This document shows, in pieces, positions 28,693 to 40,000 of a stretch of 64,000 bases of DNA. The notes under the pieces were generated by a model that did not search any database, was not told the origin of the DNA, and was given only the letters and a program-made list of their open reading frames with translations. This DNA is from a virus, in IMG/VR virus record IMGVR_UViG_3300037502_002220, positions 1 through 64,000 of that record, one strand, 5' to 3'. Position numbers and translations under genes: made by a program. Position 1 is the first letter of the stretch. The number at the start of each line of letters is the position of its first letter.

Positions 28693-29988
28693 ATGAAATC
28701 AGCATTAAAAATATCTGCTAAGAGACCACTTAAAAAATATGAAAAAGGTGGTAAACTCAAATCACAAGCTCGTAATAAAAAATATCAAAATGGTGGTACA
28801 CTAAATACACTCAGTGGTATTGCTGGTGCAGCAGGTGGTATAGCTAGTGCTATTCCTGGTATTGGTACTATTTTAGGTACTGCACTTAGTTCTGCAGTAG
28901 CACCTGTACTTGGTATGTTAGCTGCTAAGCAACAAAAGCGTGATAGTATAAACCAACTTTATTCTAACATATCTATCATGGAAAAAGGTGGCCCAATAGA
29001 TCCACCTTATGTATATGAATCACCTGCAGCTACTGTAACTGCGTCTAGGTTACCTAAAGGTTATAGTAAGATGTCTAAAGAAGATCAAGCTAGGTACGAT
29101 AGATTTATGAAATCTAAAAGACCTGCTAGCGGTCAACTAAAATCTTTAGAAGGATTTGACGATCCTATTTTTAATTTAATGGGAATGCCTGGAGCAATAA
29201 GAGGAGCTAAAACAGTAGTTAGACGAGTAGTTAAAGATATAAAACAAATAGATCCTTCTAAATTAAATCCTAATAGGTTTAGACCTAATCCAGATATGAT
29301 GTATCGCGGTATAGGTGAAGGAGGATTTAAAGATGCTGTAGAATCTGGTTTATTTAGATCTAAGCAAATAGATTTACCTAAAGGTGAAGGTAGAGTTGTT
29401 CTTCAAAAATCATTTAAAAGCAGTGGTCCTTATTTTACTCCTTATTTTAGAAAGGCAAAAGGTTATGGTGCTAAATATATAGCAGAAGTACCTAAGTCTT
29501 CTGCAAAATGGAGTCAGCGTTATAAAAAATCTGATTGGAGTCAATGGGCAGATAGAAATATACCAGTTAAAGAAGGTAAGATATTAAAAAAAGATTGGTG
29601 GAAAGGATATAAAGAAGTTGAACTTCCTGAAAAAGAAAAAGGTGGTTTAATTAAACGTAAAGATGGTAGTTATTCTAAACGTGGTCTTTGGGATAACTTG
29701 AGAAGTAAAGCTGCTGAAAATAAAAGAACTGGAGCTAAACCTAAAGCACCTACTAAACAAATGCTAGAACAAGAACGCAAGATTAAAGCTAGTAAAGAGT
29801 TTGGTGGTACAATTACTGGTAATAGTGATCTATCTTTTTACAAAGGTAAATCACATCGTGATGGCGGTATTATGGTAAACAGTAAAGGTGTTCCATCTAG
29901 GAACGCATCTGCTGAAGTAGAAGGCGGTGAAACTAGGTTCATGTACAAAGACAAAGCTTACATCTTCAGCGATAAACTTACAATATAA
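28693..29988 (+). CDS. Virion protein with ART-like module and VEGGE tail
   Basis: The 431-residue protein has three parts. Residues 1-105 are Lys/Gly-rich with repeated K-G-G or N-G-G motifs and a glycine/alanine hydrophobic segment (about 40-75) that could enter a membrane. Residues 200-312 resemble an ADP-ribosyltransferase-type fold: M-Y-R-G-I-G (R205), P-Y-F-T-P-Y-F, K-G-Y-G-A-K-Y-I and K-D-W-W-K-G-Y. This part uses AGA/GGA codons, unlike its flanks, suggesting a swapped-in module. Residues 386-431 carry K-S-H-R-D-G-G-I and E-V-E-G-G-E, found in other proteins of this block. It is probably packaged; the enzymatic claim is tentative. Confidence 0.55.
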   Translation: MKSALKISAKRPLKKYEKGGKLKSQARNKKYQNGGTLNTLSGIAGAAGGIASAIPGIGTILGTALSSAVAPVLGMLAAKQQKRDSINQLYSNISIMEKGGPIDPPYVYESPAATVTASRLPKGYSKMSKEDQARYDRFMKSKRPASGQLKSLEGFDDPIFNLMGMPGAIRGAKTVVRRVVKDIKQIDPSKLNPNRFRPNPDMMYRGIGEGGFKDAVESGLFRSKQIDLPKGEGRVVLQKSFKSSGPYFTPYFRKAKGYGAKYIAEVPKSSAKWSQRYKKSDWSQWADRNIPVKEGKILKKDWWKGYKEVELPEKEKGGLIKRKDGSYSKRGLWDNLRSKAAENKRTGAKPKAPTKQMLEQERKIKASKEFGGTITGNSDLSFYKGKSHRDGGIMVNSKGVPSRNASAEVEGGETRFMYKDKAYIFSDKLTI

Positions 29989-31208
29989 TGAAAACTAAAA
30001 ACGTAACTGAGCGATATAAAGGTATGACCTTTGCACAGGCTTCTAAGAAAATCTCTGATAAGTACAAAGACAGAGATACAAACCCTATGGCTAAGAGATC
30101 ATTCATGGCTGAGATGGAAGAACTTGTGCGCTATCAAGAAGTAGTACGTGCTAGTGTAGCTGCTGTAGAAACACTACAGGAGAATAGAAAACCACTTAAA
30201 CAGTTTGGTGGTTTTGCTGCAGCTAGTTTACCGTTAATGTCTTATTTAACATCTGCACGTCAAAAACAATTAGAGTCTTCTACAAACACTGTTCTTAGTC
30301 CGTTAGATTCTAAAATACCTACGTTTCAGCAAATAGGTTTAGGTGACGTAAAAAGATCATCGACAATAAATGTAAATAAACCTTTAGCTACGTTACCTAG
30401 TACAATGCCTACAAGCATAACACCTACTACAGCTAAATCTTTTCAAGAACGTACACTACCTGATGTACAAGCATCTCGTATTCCAGTTACTGCACCTACA
30501 ACTGAAGGTGCTAGTATATTATCTCCACTTATGTTAGGTAAAGGTTTAGAGCTAGCTGGTAAAACAGCAATGGCTTTAATGGGTAGAGATAGGATACGTC
30601 CAGAACTTAATCCTTATGAATCTGAAGCACGTCAAGAGTTAAATAATCTACGTACAGACTTTGGTGCACTACGTCAACAGTATATGCAACAAGCTGCTGC
30701 ATCTAGAGGTATGACTAGTAACATAGGTAGTGAAGCTATGCGTCAAGCATTGAATCAGAATACACAATCTAATTTGTTACAAGGTTTAGCTAGTGCAGAA
30801 CTTCAAGGTCAAGGTATGGAGAATCAATATCGTCAAGCACGTGCTTCTGGTTTACAAGCACTTGGTGCTGAAACTGTACGCGCTCGTCAATATGCTGAGC
30901 AATTAGATACTCAAGGTAAAGCTACTTCTCAGCTTGGACTACAGTCTATATTTGAATCTGTAGGTAATGTAGGTCAACGTGTAACAGACTTTAAAGCTGG
31001 TATTGCACAACAAGAGATGTTGGCTAATGTACTTAGAACTAAAAACTTTAAGTTTAACACAAATGCGCTTACAAACGCTTATAAAGAAGGTAAAATTGAT
31101 GATCAAGATTTTATTGCGATAATAACTGAATCTAAAAGTGAAGAAGACTTCGATAAAAATCTTCAAGCTAAGATTGCAGCACGTGATAAAGCTCTTGGTA
31201 AAAAATAA
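29988..31208 (+). CDS. Internal virion / tail-hub-like protein
   Basis: Residues 1-75 of this 406-residue protein are charged and helical and end in L-K-Q-F-G-G-F. A Thr/Pro/Ser-rich linker follows (about 85-170). The region from about 205 to 345 is a long Gln/Ala-rich helix (Y-M-Q-Q-A-A-A, then many Q-G-L, Q-A-L and Q-Y patterns) with coiled-coil character. Gln/Ala-rich helices like this occur in internal core and tail-hub proteins of podoviruses. The stop overlaps no gene, but the next start is only 7 nt away. A role in the ejection apparatus is inferred from position and composition. Confidence 0.5.
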   Translation: MKTKNVTERYKGMTFAQASKKISDKYKDRDTNPMAKRSFMAEMEELVRYQEVVRASVAAVETLQENRKPLKQFGGFAAASLPLMSYLTSARQKQLESSTNTVLSPLDSKIPTFQQIGLGDVKRSSTINVNKPLATLPSTMPTSITPTTAKSFQERTLPDVQASRIPVTAPTTEGASILSPLMLGKGLELAGKTAMALMGRDRIRPELNPYESEARQELNNLRTDFGALRQQYMQQAAASRGMTSNIGSEAMRQALNQNTQSNLLQGLASAELQGQGMENQYRQARASGLQALGAETVRARQYAEQLDTQGKATSQLGLQSIFESVGNVGQRVTDFKAGIAQQEMLANVLRTKNFKFNTNALTNAYKEGKIDDQDFIAIITESKSEEDFDKNLQAKIAARDKALGKK

Positions 31209-31215
31209 ATAAAAC

Positions 31216-34002
31216 ATGGGATTAGCACGTGGTGTAGCGATAAGACCAGTAGATTTTCAAATACCTGTACTACAGTTACCTTTTGAACAGATCTATTCTC
31301 AGATGCAGCAAATGCAACAAGAGAAAGATACGTTTGAAGCTATGCAAGGTATGCTACCTCAGTATATCGGTGCAGATAGAGAAAAGGTAATTGCTGGTGC
31401 AGAATTTGTAAAAGATATATCTACTGATGTAGCTAAGAAGTTTGCTGCTGGTAACGTTAAAGAAGCAATGAGTGCTTTACGTGGAGCTAAAGAATCTGTA
31501 GCTAAGATGTGGTCACCTACTGGTGTATTTGGTGCTACACAAGGTTTCTATGACGATTACCAGAAAGCTATTAAAGAAGTAGATGAGTTTACTAAAGGTA
31601 ATACAGATCCTGCGTACAACTACGTTTACAAAAGAATGGTACAGAAAGCTGCTGAACAAGGTTCACAGTTTGATCCTACTACAGGTAAACGTGCTACTGT
31701 ATCTGCTCCAGATATGCTTAAAGAAGTAGATGTACTCAAAGAGTTTATGGAGTTTGGTAAAGGCTGGGGTAGTGAAGCAGATCAAACAGTAGGTATTGAA
31801 AAGTATGGTGATTACTACTACTATATTGGTACTGATAAAAAAGTACCACCTGAAGAAGTTAGAGCAGCTTGGAACTCGTTTATTAGCTCACCTAAGATAC
31901 AAAACCATCTTAGGATACAAGCATCTTATGAAACAGCTATGATGGGTGATAACGCAGAAGATTTTCGTGATCAACTCATAATGGATGCACAGACTACGTA
32001 CAACAATCAAAAGAAACAATTAGATATTGTAGAACAGATGCTTAACTCTAGTAATGTAAATACTAGGAAACAAGCACAACGTGAACTTGGTGTTGCTACT
32101 GATGGTATTGTAGGTGAAGAAACTAAGAAAGCTTTATCTAATCTAAGATCAGAACTTGATGGTCAACTTGAAGAAGCTAAGAGTTTATATGAATCTGCTG
32201 ACATAGAGAACTTAGTTAAGAATCGTCTTGAGCGTACTATGGGTAATGCTGCTGTACAAAGGTTAGCGTTTTCACAAGAAGATGGTAAGCTTATAGGTAG
32301 AGAAGAAATGTTTATGCGAGATAGGTACAGATATCAAAGTAGATTAGATATTGAAAAAGAACAACGTGCAGCTTTAACTGGTCAAGAGAAACAACCTGCA
32401 TACAGTAATGTAGGTGCTGCTGTGTTAAACGTAGTTGATATGGCTACTGCAACACAAGATGCTCAAAAGAATTATACAGATGCTTATAACGCATTGTTTA
32501 CTCGTCAACCAGAATTAGCTATGTATATTAAGTCTATGACTGGTGATCGTAGATATGGTGAAGCTGTACCTAAGATTGCTGAAGCCTTACAAGACGCTAG
32601 AAAAAGTGATGGTACTATAGACGGTAATGTATTTAAACGACGTATGACACAACTTGGATTTACAGATAGAGATGCTAACAAATCTTATAAAGATCAAATT
32701 AAAAGCTGGGACGATCTCGTAACTCAGATTAACGGAAGACAATTAACTGTAGATGATTTTACAAATGCTGCTGATAATCTTGAAGGTTATTACAATTCGT
32801 TCTTAGATAGTAAAGCGGTGTATAGTAAATGGAGCGATAGAGTTTTAAGTAGTGATGAGTTGAAGCTGGATAAAATGGCTGTTAAAAAAGGCGATGAAAT
32901 TATATCTACACCAAGAGGTATAGTCAGGGCTTCTACTTATTATACGTCAGATGAGTTAAAAGAAGGTTTGCGTAAAGGTGATCCTAAGATTGTACAAGGT
33001 GTACAACGATACTTAAAAGAAAATAAACTACAAGGTTATGATCTTATAGTACCTAAAACTGGATTTGTGGGTGGTGCTGTAGAAAAGTACGATGCTTTAA
33101 TATTAAAAACTTTACAAAATGAGCCTGGTGCGTTAGCTGCAAACATTGATCTTAACAAGTTAGTACGTAACAACCCTAACGCAGTAGAAAAATTAGGTAT
33201 TCAAAGACAAGCTGACGGTACTTATGGAATAGACCCTTCGCTTAAAGTAACTACCTTTAGCATTAGTTCTTTTGATGATAACGGTAAAGCTACACATTCA
33301 GTAACCATAGGATATGAGAAAGGTGAAGGTGATAAAAAGATTAAAGGTTCTGTAAACTTAGATGGATATGTGTTGAATACTTCTATGTTAAATGAACGTT
33401 ATGTAGATGCAGCTAGTACTTATATTAATCCAGATGGTACTATATCAAACTTTGAAGCATTTGGCAACGCTGCAGCTAGGAGATTTGATTTAACAAATGG
33501 CTCTAGTCAAGTTACTAATCAAGCTTTGTTAGCTAGAAATATATCTAACAATATACACAACACATATCGTCAAAATGTATACCAACCAGAGTTTCAAAGA
33601 TACATACGTGTTACAGCTAGTACAATGCTTCGTGGTGACGGTAGTGTTGTATATGTGTACGGTGTAGGTAGAGACGCTGCTCTTGCGATAGAGCAAGCTA
33701 ACGGTGACTTTGCAACATACTCAAGGTTAAAAGAAGTTAGCCCTGGTATCGAAGCTAACTTAGACGAAAGAGAAGTAGGTACATTTAAAAGAAATGCTAA
33801 CGGTACCGTAGATCAAAAATCTATTAGAGTAAATGAAGCAGGTTTAGGTAATGCTATCTACAGTTTAAAAGCTGCTTCTTTTATGGATGACACTAGGCAA
33901 GCAGCTATTAGGAATTTAAGGAAGCGTAAAATGACTACTCAAGAACAATACTTGGATAGTGGTTCTTTATTAGATTACGGATTAGAAGACGGTATACAAT
34001 AA
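31216..34002 (+). CDS. Large internal cargo/ejection protein with PG-binding-like motif
   Basis: The 928-residue protein is mostly helical with Gln/Met-rich and charged stretches. Residues 1-35 are hydrophobic-aromatic (P-V-L-Q-L-P-F-E-Q-I-Y) and 35-50 are Gln-rich. Around 280-310, Q-A-Q-R-E-L-G-V-A-T-D-G-I-V-G-E-E-T has the D-G-x-x-G-x-x-T signature of peptidoglycan-binding (PG_binding_1) domains, flanked by helices. Position between the tail hub and the giant cargo proteins fits an ejected internal protein that crosses the envelope with the DNA. No clear catalytic residues are seen. Confidence 0.55.
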   Translation: MGLARGVAIRPVDFQIPVLQLPFEQIYSQMQQMQQEKDTFEAMQGMLPQYIGADREKVIAGAEFVKDISTDVAKKFAAGNVKEAMSALRGAKESVAKMWSPTGVFGATQGFYDDYQKAIKEVDEFTKGNTDPAYNYVYKRMVQKAAEQGSQFDPTTGKRATVSAPDMLKEVDVLKEFMEFGKGWGSEADQTVGIEKYGDYYYYIGTDKKVPPEEVRAAWNSFISSPKIQNHLRIQASYETAMMGDNAEDFRDQLIMDAQTTYNNQKKQLDIVEQMLNSSNVNTRKQAQRELGVATDGIVGEETKKALSNLRSELDGQLEEAKSLYESADIENLVKNRLERTMGNAAVQRLAFSQEDGKLIGREEMFMRDRYRYQSRLDIEKEQRAALTGQEKQPAYSNVGAAVLNVVDMATATQDAQKNYTDAYNALFTRQPELAMYIKSMTGDRRYGEAVPKIAEALQDARKSDGTIDGNVFKRRMTQLGFTDRDANKSYKDQIKSWDDLVTQINGRQLTVDDFTNAADNLEGYYNSFLDSKAVYSKWSDRVLSSDELKLDKMAVKKGDEIISTPRGIVRASTYYTSDELKEGLRKGDPKIVQGVQRYLKENKLQGYDLIVPKTGFVGGAVEKYDALILKTLQNEPGALAANIDLNKLVRNNPNAVEKLGIQRQADGTYGIDPSLKVTTFSISSFDDNGKATHSVTIGYEKGEGDKKIKGSVNLDGYVLNTSMLNERYVDAASTYINPDGTISNFEAFGNAAARRFDLTNGSSQVTNQALLARNISNNIHNTYRQNVYQPEFQRYIRVTASTMLRGDGSVVYVYGVGRDAALAIEQANGDFATYSRLKEVSPGIEANLDEREVGTFKRNANGTVDQKSIRVNEAGLGNAIYSLKAASFMDDTRQAAIRNLRKRKMTTQEQYLDSGSLLDYGLEDGIQ

Positions 34003-34007
34003 TACTC

Positions 34008-37000
34008 ATGGCTAAGATATTAACTCCTCAAGATCTAAGTACAGTAGATCGTGGTATTCCACAGACATCTATTAGACCATTTAGCTTTCGTGAAGCAGCG
34101 AACTTAGCTACTGGTGGTATAGGTCCACCTTCACCTATGAAGATACGAGATGCTTCTGAATACGAAGGTGTAGATGTTAGCTTTGCTCTTCAAGGTGGTG
34201 AACGTGCATTACAAGAAGGTAGAGCACTACGTCAAACTAATTTAGAATTAGTAGGTAAAGGTCTAGGTAATATTGCTGAGAACGTAATCTTTGAAACACT
34301 TAAGTTTCCTGGTACTATAGCTAGTGGTATAGGTATTGTAACTGGTAACGAGGGTATGGTTAATAATCTATGGTTACAAGGATTTGATGCTTTACAGAAA
34401 CCACTAACAGAACTTACTGAAGTATATGTACCACCTAGTGTTCAAGAAAAAGGTTTATGGGGTCAGTTATCTAGTCCTTATTTCTGGGCGGGTGAAGGTG
34501 CTGATGCAATAGGTACTATGTTGTCTATGATGATACCTGGACGCTGGTTAGCTACATTTGGTTTAGGTGCTAAAGCCGCTAAAGGATTAGCTAAAGTAGG
34601 TAAGCTAGGTGAAATTGCTGTAGATGGTTCTAGAATACTAGAGACTACTGGGGATGCTAACAAGATAGGTAAGTTCTTAGTTAAAACACTGGGGTCTACA
34701 GGTAGAGGTTTAGACTTTGGTAAACTAGCTAGGAACATAGACTCTGGTGTAGCAGTAGCTACTAACACGCTATTAGAATCTTCTGCTGAAGCTTTAGACA
34801 CTTACGAGAGCTTATTAGCTCAAGGTAAAACTCCTGAAGAAGCTGGTGAAGCTGCTACTAAAGTAATGATGTTGAACATGGGTTTACTTACTGTGTCTAA
34901 TACATTACTTGAAAAGTATGTGTTTAATGGATTCAACAGGTTACCGTCTGTAGGTAAACAACTTACTACAGCACTTAAAGGTGGTACTCCAGTATTTAAA
35001 CCTTTTCAACAAGCTGGTATAAAGTTTGCTGCTGGTGTATTAGCAGAAGGCGTTATTGAAGAAGGTCTTCAAACTTCGTTCCAACAAGAAGAAGGTGATC
35101 CTATACGTTCCTTAGAAAGATATTTTGAAAACTTTCAAAGTTTATTTAGCGCAGACCCAGATATAGAATTTGGTAAAGCTGTAATACTAGGTAGTTTACT
35201 GGGTGGTGCTGTGGGTGGTATTAGTGGATTTTCTGATGTCCGAGAACAAAGAGCAACACTAGAAGGTAGACCAGAGCGTGTACTAGCTAAAGGTAGGTTA
35301 GGTACTCTACAAGGTATGCTTGGGTATAAAGCTAAGCAAGCTGAGAAAGGTCTTATTGATATATTTAGACCTAGCTTTGAAAGTCTTAAGACAGGTAAAG
35401 ATATTTTAAAGAACTCTGTAAATGAAAAAGGAGAGTTTAACGTAGAAGCTTTGAAAGATGATTCTATTATGTTTGCATTATCAAACATGGTAGATGATAT
35501 CTTATTGCAGAATAACGGTGATGTACAAGCATCTAAGACACAAGTAGCTGCTAGTCTTAGTGAACTAGGTATGTCAAATGCAGCTATAAAGAGCTTAGTA
35601 AATGGTCTTATACCTAGTGATATAAATAATTTATCTGGTGAGCAAGTACTTAAGCTTATTACACTTAAGAAAGATAACACGTACTTTTCTAGGTTTGCTG
35701 CTAACCCTGCTGGTTTTGAGATGCTAGATGCACATATCGATGATATGGTAGATGCACTTGAAGAAAGATATGAGATGAACACTGGCGCTAAGCTATCTGA
35801 TGAGAAAAAGAAAAGTATTAGTACTGATCTTAAATCTAAAGCTAAGCGATACAAGAATATGTACGAAGCTGCTACTACGTTTAATAATAACGTACGTTAT
35901 GGTATTGAAGTAGCGCAAGAAGATGCAGAAGATTTTAATGAGTTTATACGTATGACACAAGGTCAAACGTTAGGTTCTATGACCTACATAGAAGAACTTC
36001 GTACGATTGCTGACGAGATTGAAAAAGAAACTAACGCTGAACAACAGAAAATTAATACAGCTAAGAGTACGTTAGAGAACGCTAAAAAGGATGGTGACCC
36101 TGATTTAATTAAAAGCAGAGAACAAGATCTAGCTAAAGCAATTAGTGACGCTAATGCTGCAGTACCTAACTTTAACGATAAAAGAAAAGACTTAGCTAGG
36201 ATTCGTGAGAACGTAGCTGCTCGTGAAAAGAATATTATTGAGTTTGGTACTGAGCCTAAAGTTAGAGAAAAGTGGGAAGCATTCTTAGAAGTTAAGCGTG
36301 AAAAGAAAAAAGCTACACAGCAATATTTTGACGGTGTAGAAGTTGATACTAAGATAATGCCTGCTATATACAAGATTATCTACGATCAGCTTGTTAACAA
36401 AGGATACACACCAGAGCTAATAACAGATATACCTTTTGTTAAGATAGCTGTATTCCATGCAACGTATGAAGGTGATCTATATACCTTTACACAGACCAAA
36501 GATGGTTTTAATGTTCGTAATCACAGTGAACAATCTGATGAAACAGTAGCTAACTGGAAAGCATTAATAGAGAAGTTTCCTAAGTTGACTATACTTACCG
36601 TTGATCAATATAACTTAGAGAAGCAACGTATAGATAAAGAGATTGCTGATCGTAAAGCTGAACTAGAACAACAAGCTGCTATTGAAGCACTTACTCAGTT
36701 ATCTATTGAGCTTAGACAAGAGTTCAATAAGATAGAAGCTAGCTTGCAAAGTGATTACAATACGCTGCAAGGTGTTAAAGAAGAATTAGCTAAAGCTAAA
36801 AAAAGACTTAAGAGTGTTCAAGCTAAACTTAGACGAGATAGTAAAAAAGGCATACCTGTAGGAGAACTTCAGGATACTGTAACTGAACTTAAAACGTTAG
36901 TTAAACAACTTGAAGCTCAGCAAGAGAATACAATTAGAACTATCGCTAATTTAGAAAATGTTAGAATTAGGTTACAATCTGAGCTTAATGGTATTGCTAG

Positions 37001-40000
37001 CTTAATTAATAGAATCCAATCTGGACAACCTGTTCAGTTTACTAAAGAAGCTTTACGTCAAGCTGCAACAACAGAAGTTGGTTTAGCTACTGGTGAGTTC
37101 TTAACAGAAACTTTAGATTTTTTAGAAACAAAGAATGCTGAAAAAACTAAATCAGCGTTTTTAGAAAAGTTTGCTGATTATCAAGTTAGGTTAGAGCGAC
37201 AGATGATGAGTGTATCTAACGAACTTACACTAGCTGTACAACTATCAGATGAAGTACGAGATCTTATTAATTTAATTACTGAGTACATATCTGAAGTTGA
37301 AGCAAGTCCTGCCGTAAAGTCTTTATCTGAAATTCCAGACGATGTTAAAGCTGAGTTAGAAAGTAAGTTTCCTGGTGTACTTAACGCTATGGATAAAGCT
37401 TTAAAAAGCAACAATCCAGATGTTGTATTAAGATTCTTAGCTAACTTAGTAAATAAAGTTAAAGATCAGCACAGTGAAACCTATGTAGAGGTACTTAAAG
37501 ATTTTGCTAAGTTGCTACAACCGTATGTAAACTTATCTGCTGAAATAAGCTCTGACGTACTTAGTAACAGAGCGCAAGAGTTAGTAGATATGATAGATAA
37601 AAATGATACGTATGTTAAAGGACTTCAAGCATTACGTAGGTTTTCTGTCTTGATTAAATATCAAAGACAGTTAAGTAAACTTAAAAATCAAATACTTAAA
37701 GGTTACTCACCTAAAGAAGATCCGCAGATAATACCTGATGTTGAAACACAAGATGTTACAGGTGACCCTACTTTATTTAGTAGTGAAGAACAGAATAGAA
37801 AAGTACTTTCGTTATTTAATACTTCTGGGTTAAATATTGAGTACGATAATGACGGTAATGATGTACGTGCAGATATTCTCAACTTAGGTTATACATTACC
37901 TGTACCTTCACAATCTGATATTACAAGAAACTTCTTTCAATGGTTAGATAGTAGTGATACTGGTAACTTTAAGGTGATACCTTACGCACCAGAGTTTAAC
38001 GATACAGACTTTGATGATATTACAGATCCTGAAACAGCTAAGGTACTTAGAGATTATATTGCAGGTACTCCTCCTGATGCTCGTGCAGAAGCATTGTACG
38101 GTGTTGTTATAGAAGAAGTTGATGGTGCACGTATGCTTAAGATGTATAACGGTAAACCTTTGATTAATTCTATGATGCGTCCGCAAACTAAGTTTCCTAG
38201 CAATAGAAACCCTAGAATGGCTAGACGTGCGTACATAGGTTTATTTTTAAAAGATGTATTAGGTTGGACATCTATACCTTCAGATAAAGATTTAGTAAAT
38301 ACTAATAATTATAATTTAATTAAATCTAGTATTGACAAATTAGAAAAATATGGTATTTCTATACCAGATCCTAAATCATTAACATCTCGTAGTTTTTACC
38401 ATATGATAGAATCTTTTGCGTTAGTATATACGCAAATGAAATATCAGCAAGGATTTAATGAGCTGTTGTCTAAGACTAGAGAACTAAAAGGTAGTGATTT
38501 ATCTTCGCGTAAATTATTAGAAACTACTGGTATTAGTAAAGGATTTCAAGTAGTAGCTAAAACTATTAATGGTGAACCTGTACAATTTGATTCTGAGAAC
38601 ATGGAGTTAGAATATACTCCTGCAGGTAACCCTAAGAACTTTGATGTACTTAAAGCTAACTTTGATGGTGTAGCTACATTAAACGGTGTTAAGTATGATG
38701 CTTTACAACCTGGTCGTTTGTACATTAAAAAACATGATAGCAATACGTTGATACCTGTAGAAATGGGCATGTTGTCTAATAACGAAATAGATGCTATCTT
38801 GTACATGCTTAGTATGTACGCAGATAACAAACGTTCATTAAGACAGATGATACCACAATTAGATGGTAGTGTTAGAATTAAAAATACATATATTAAATTA
38901 TCTAATATGTCTATACTACCAGCTACTAAAGACAGAGTTAGTTTAATATCTATGATAATGAACTGGGGCTTTAAAGTTAAAGGAGACCCTTCACCGTTTG
39001 ATATTTATTTAAGTAAAGGTTCAGTGATATTTAACGATTCTTCAATATCATTAAATGCTCTTAAGAAAGCATACTTAGAAAACGATGCAGCTACTTTACA
39101 ACCATTAATAGCTTTTCTAAGAACAAAGCGTGTTAACGCTAATTATAACTTACTTAGTGTAGCTAATAACTTTTTTGAGTTTACGGTAGAGAGAGATAAA
39201 AAAACTAAAAAACCATTTGACATTAAAGCTGTACAAAAACAAGGATCATACGCTAAACACATATTAGATCGTGCTTCGTTTTACGGTGCACCTAAAGATG
39301 TGTTAGATGCAGCAGGATTGCCTAGTTCTGCGCAGAAATATATTATGTTTAAAGACTTTGATACTAAAGTAGATGTAAATGAGTTTAGAGCTAAGGCACC
39401 TAGCCCTAAACCTAAACCAGTATTTACACTTAAACCTAGTGGAGTTAGTCCTGTTATAAATGCTTTAAGAGAAAGTAGCTCTATAACAGATTTTAGAACT
39501 AGAGCAGCTTCTTATCTTACAGATCCTGAAAGTGTAGGATTGTTTAGTAGGATATTAAAAAAGTTAGAAAATGAAAGTGGTCCTTTGTTTGAAGCAGAGA
39601 AGCTTTTAGTACTTAATGATAAAAGTATTGTTAGTAGTAAAACAACTGCAGACGTTACACCTGAAGAAAGTTCTGTTACAGTAAAAGATATCTTAAGTAG
39701 TTTGGAACAAGAAGAAACTCAGCAAGGTGAAGAGGGTGGTACTAACATTACAATGAAAGAAGCTTTAAGTACGCTGTGGGAACAAGTAGGTGGTAAACCT
39801 GAAACTCAAGAACAACCTGAAGCTGGTGTTACTGAGCAAGAATCTCAACCTCCAGTTGAAGAAACTAAACCTGACTTTAAAACTATTGAACCTGATTTCA
39901 GTAAAGTGTCTGTATCACTTGATATAAGTAGTATAGACGACACTGATTTCTTAGCTATATTTAAAGAAATTAATTCAGACGGCTTTGGTAAATTTGCATC

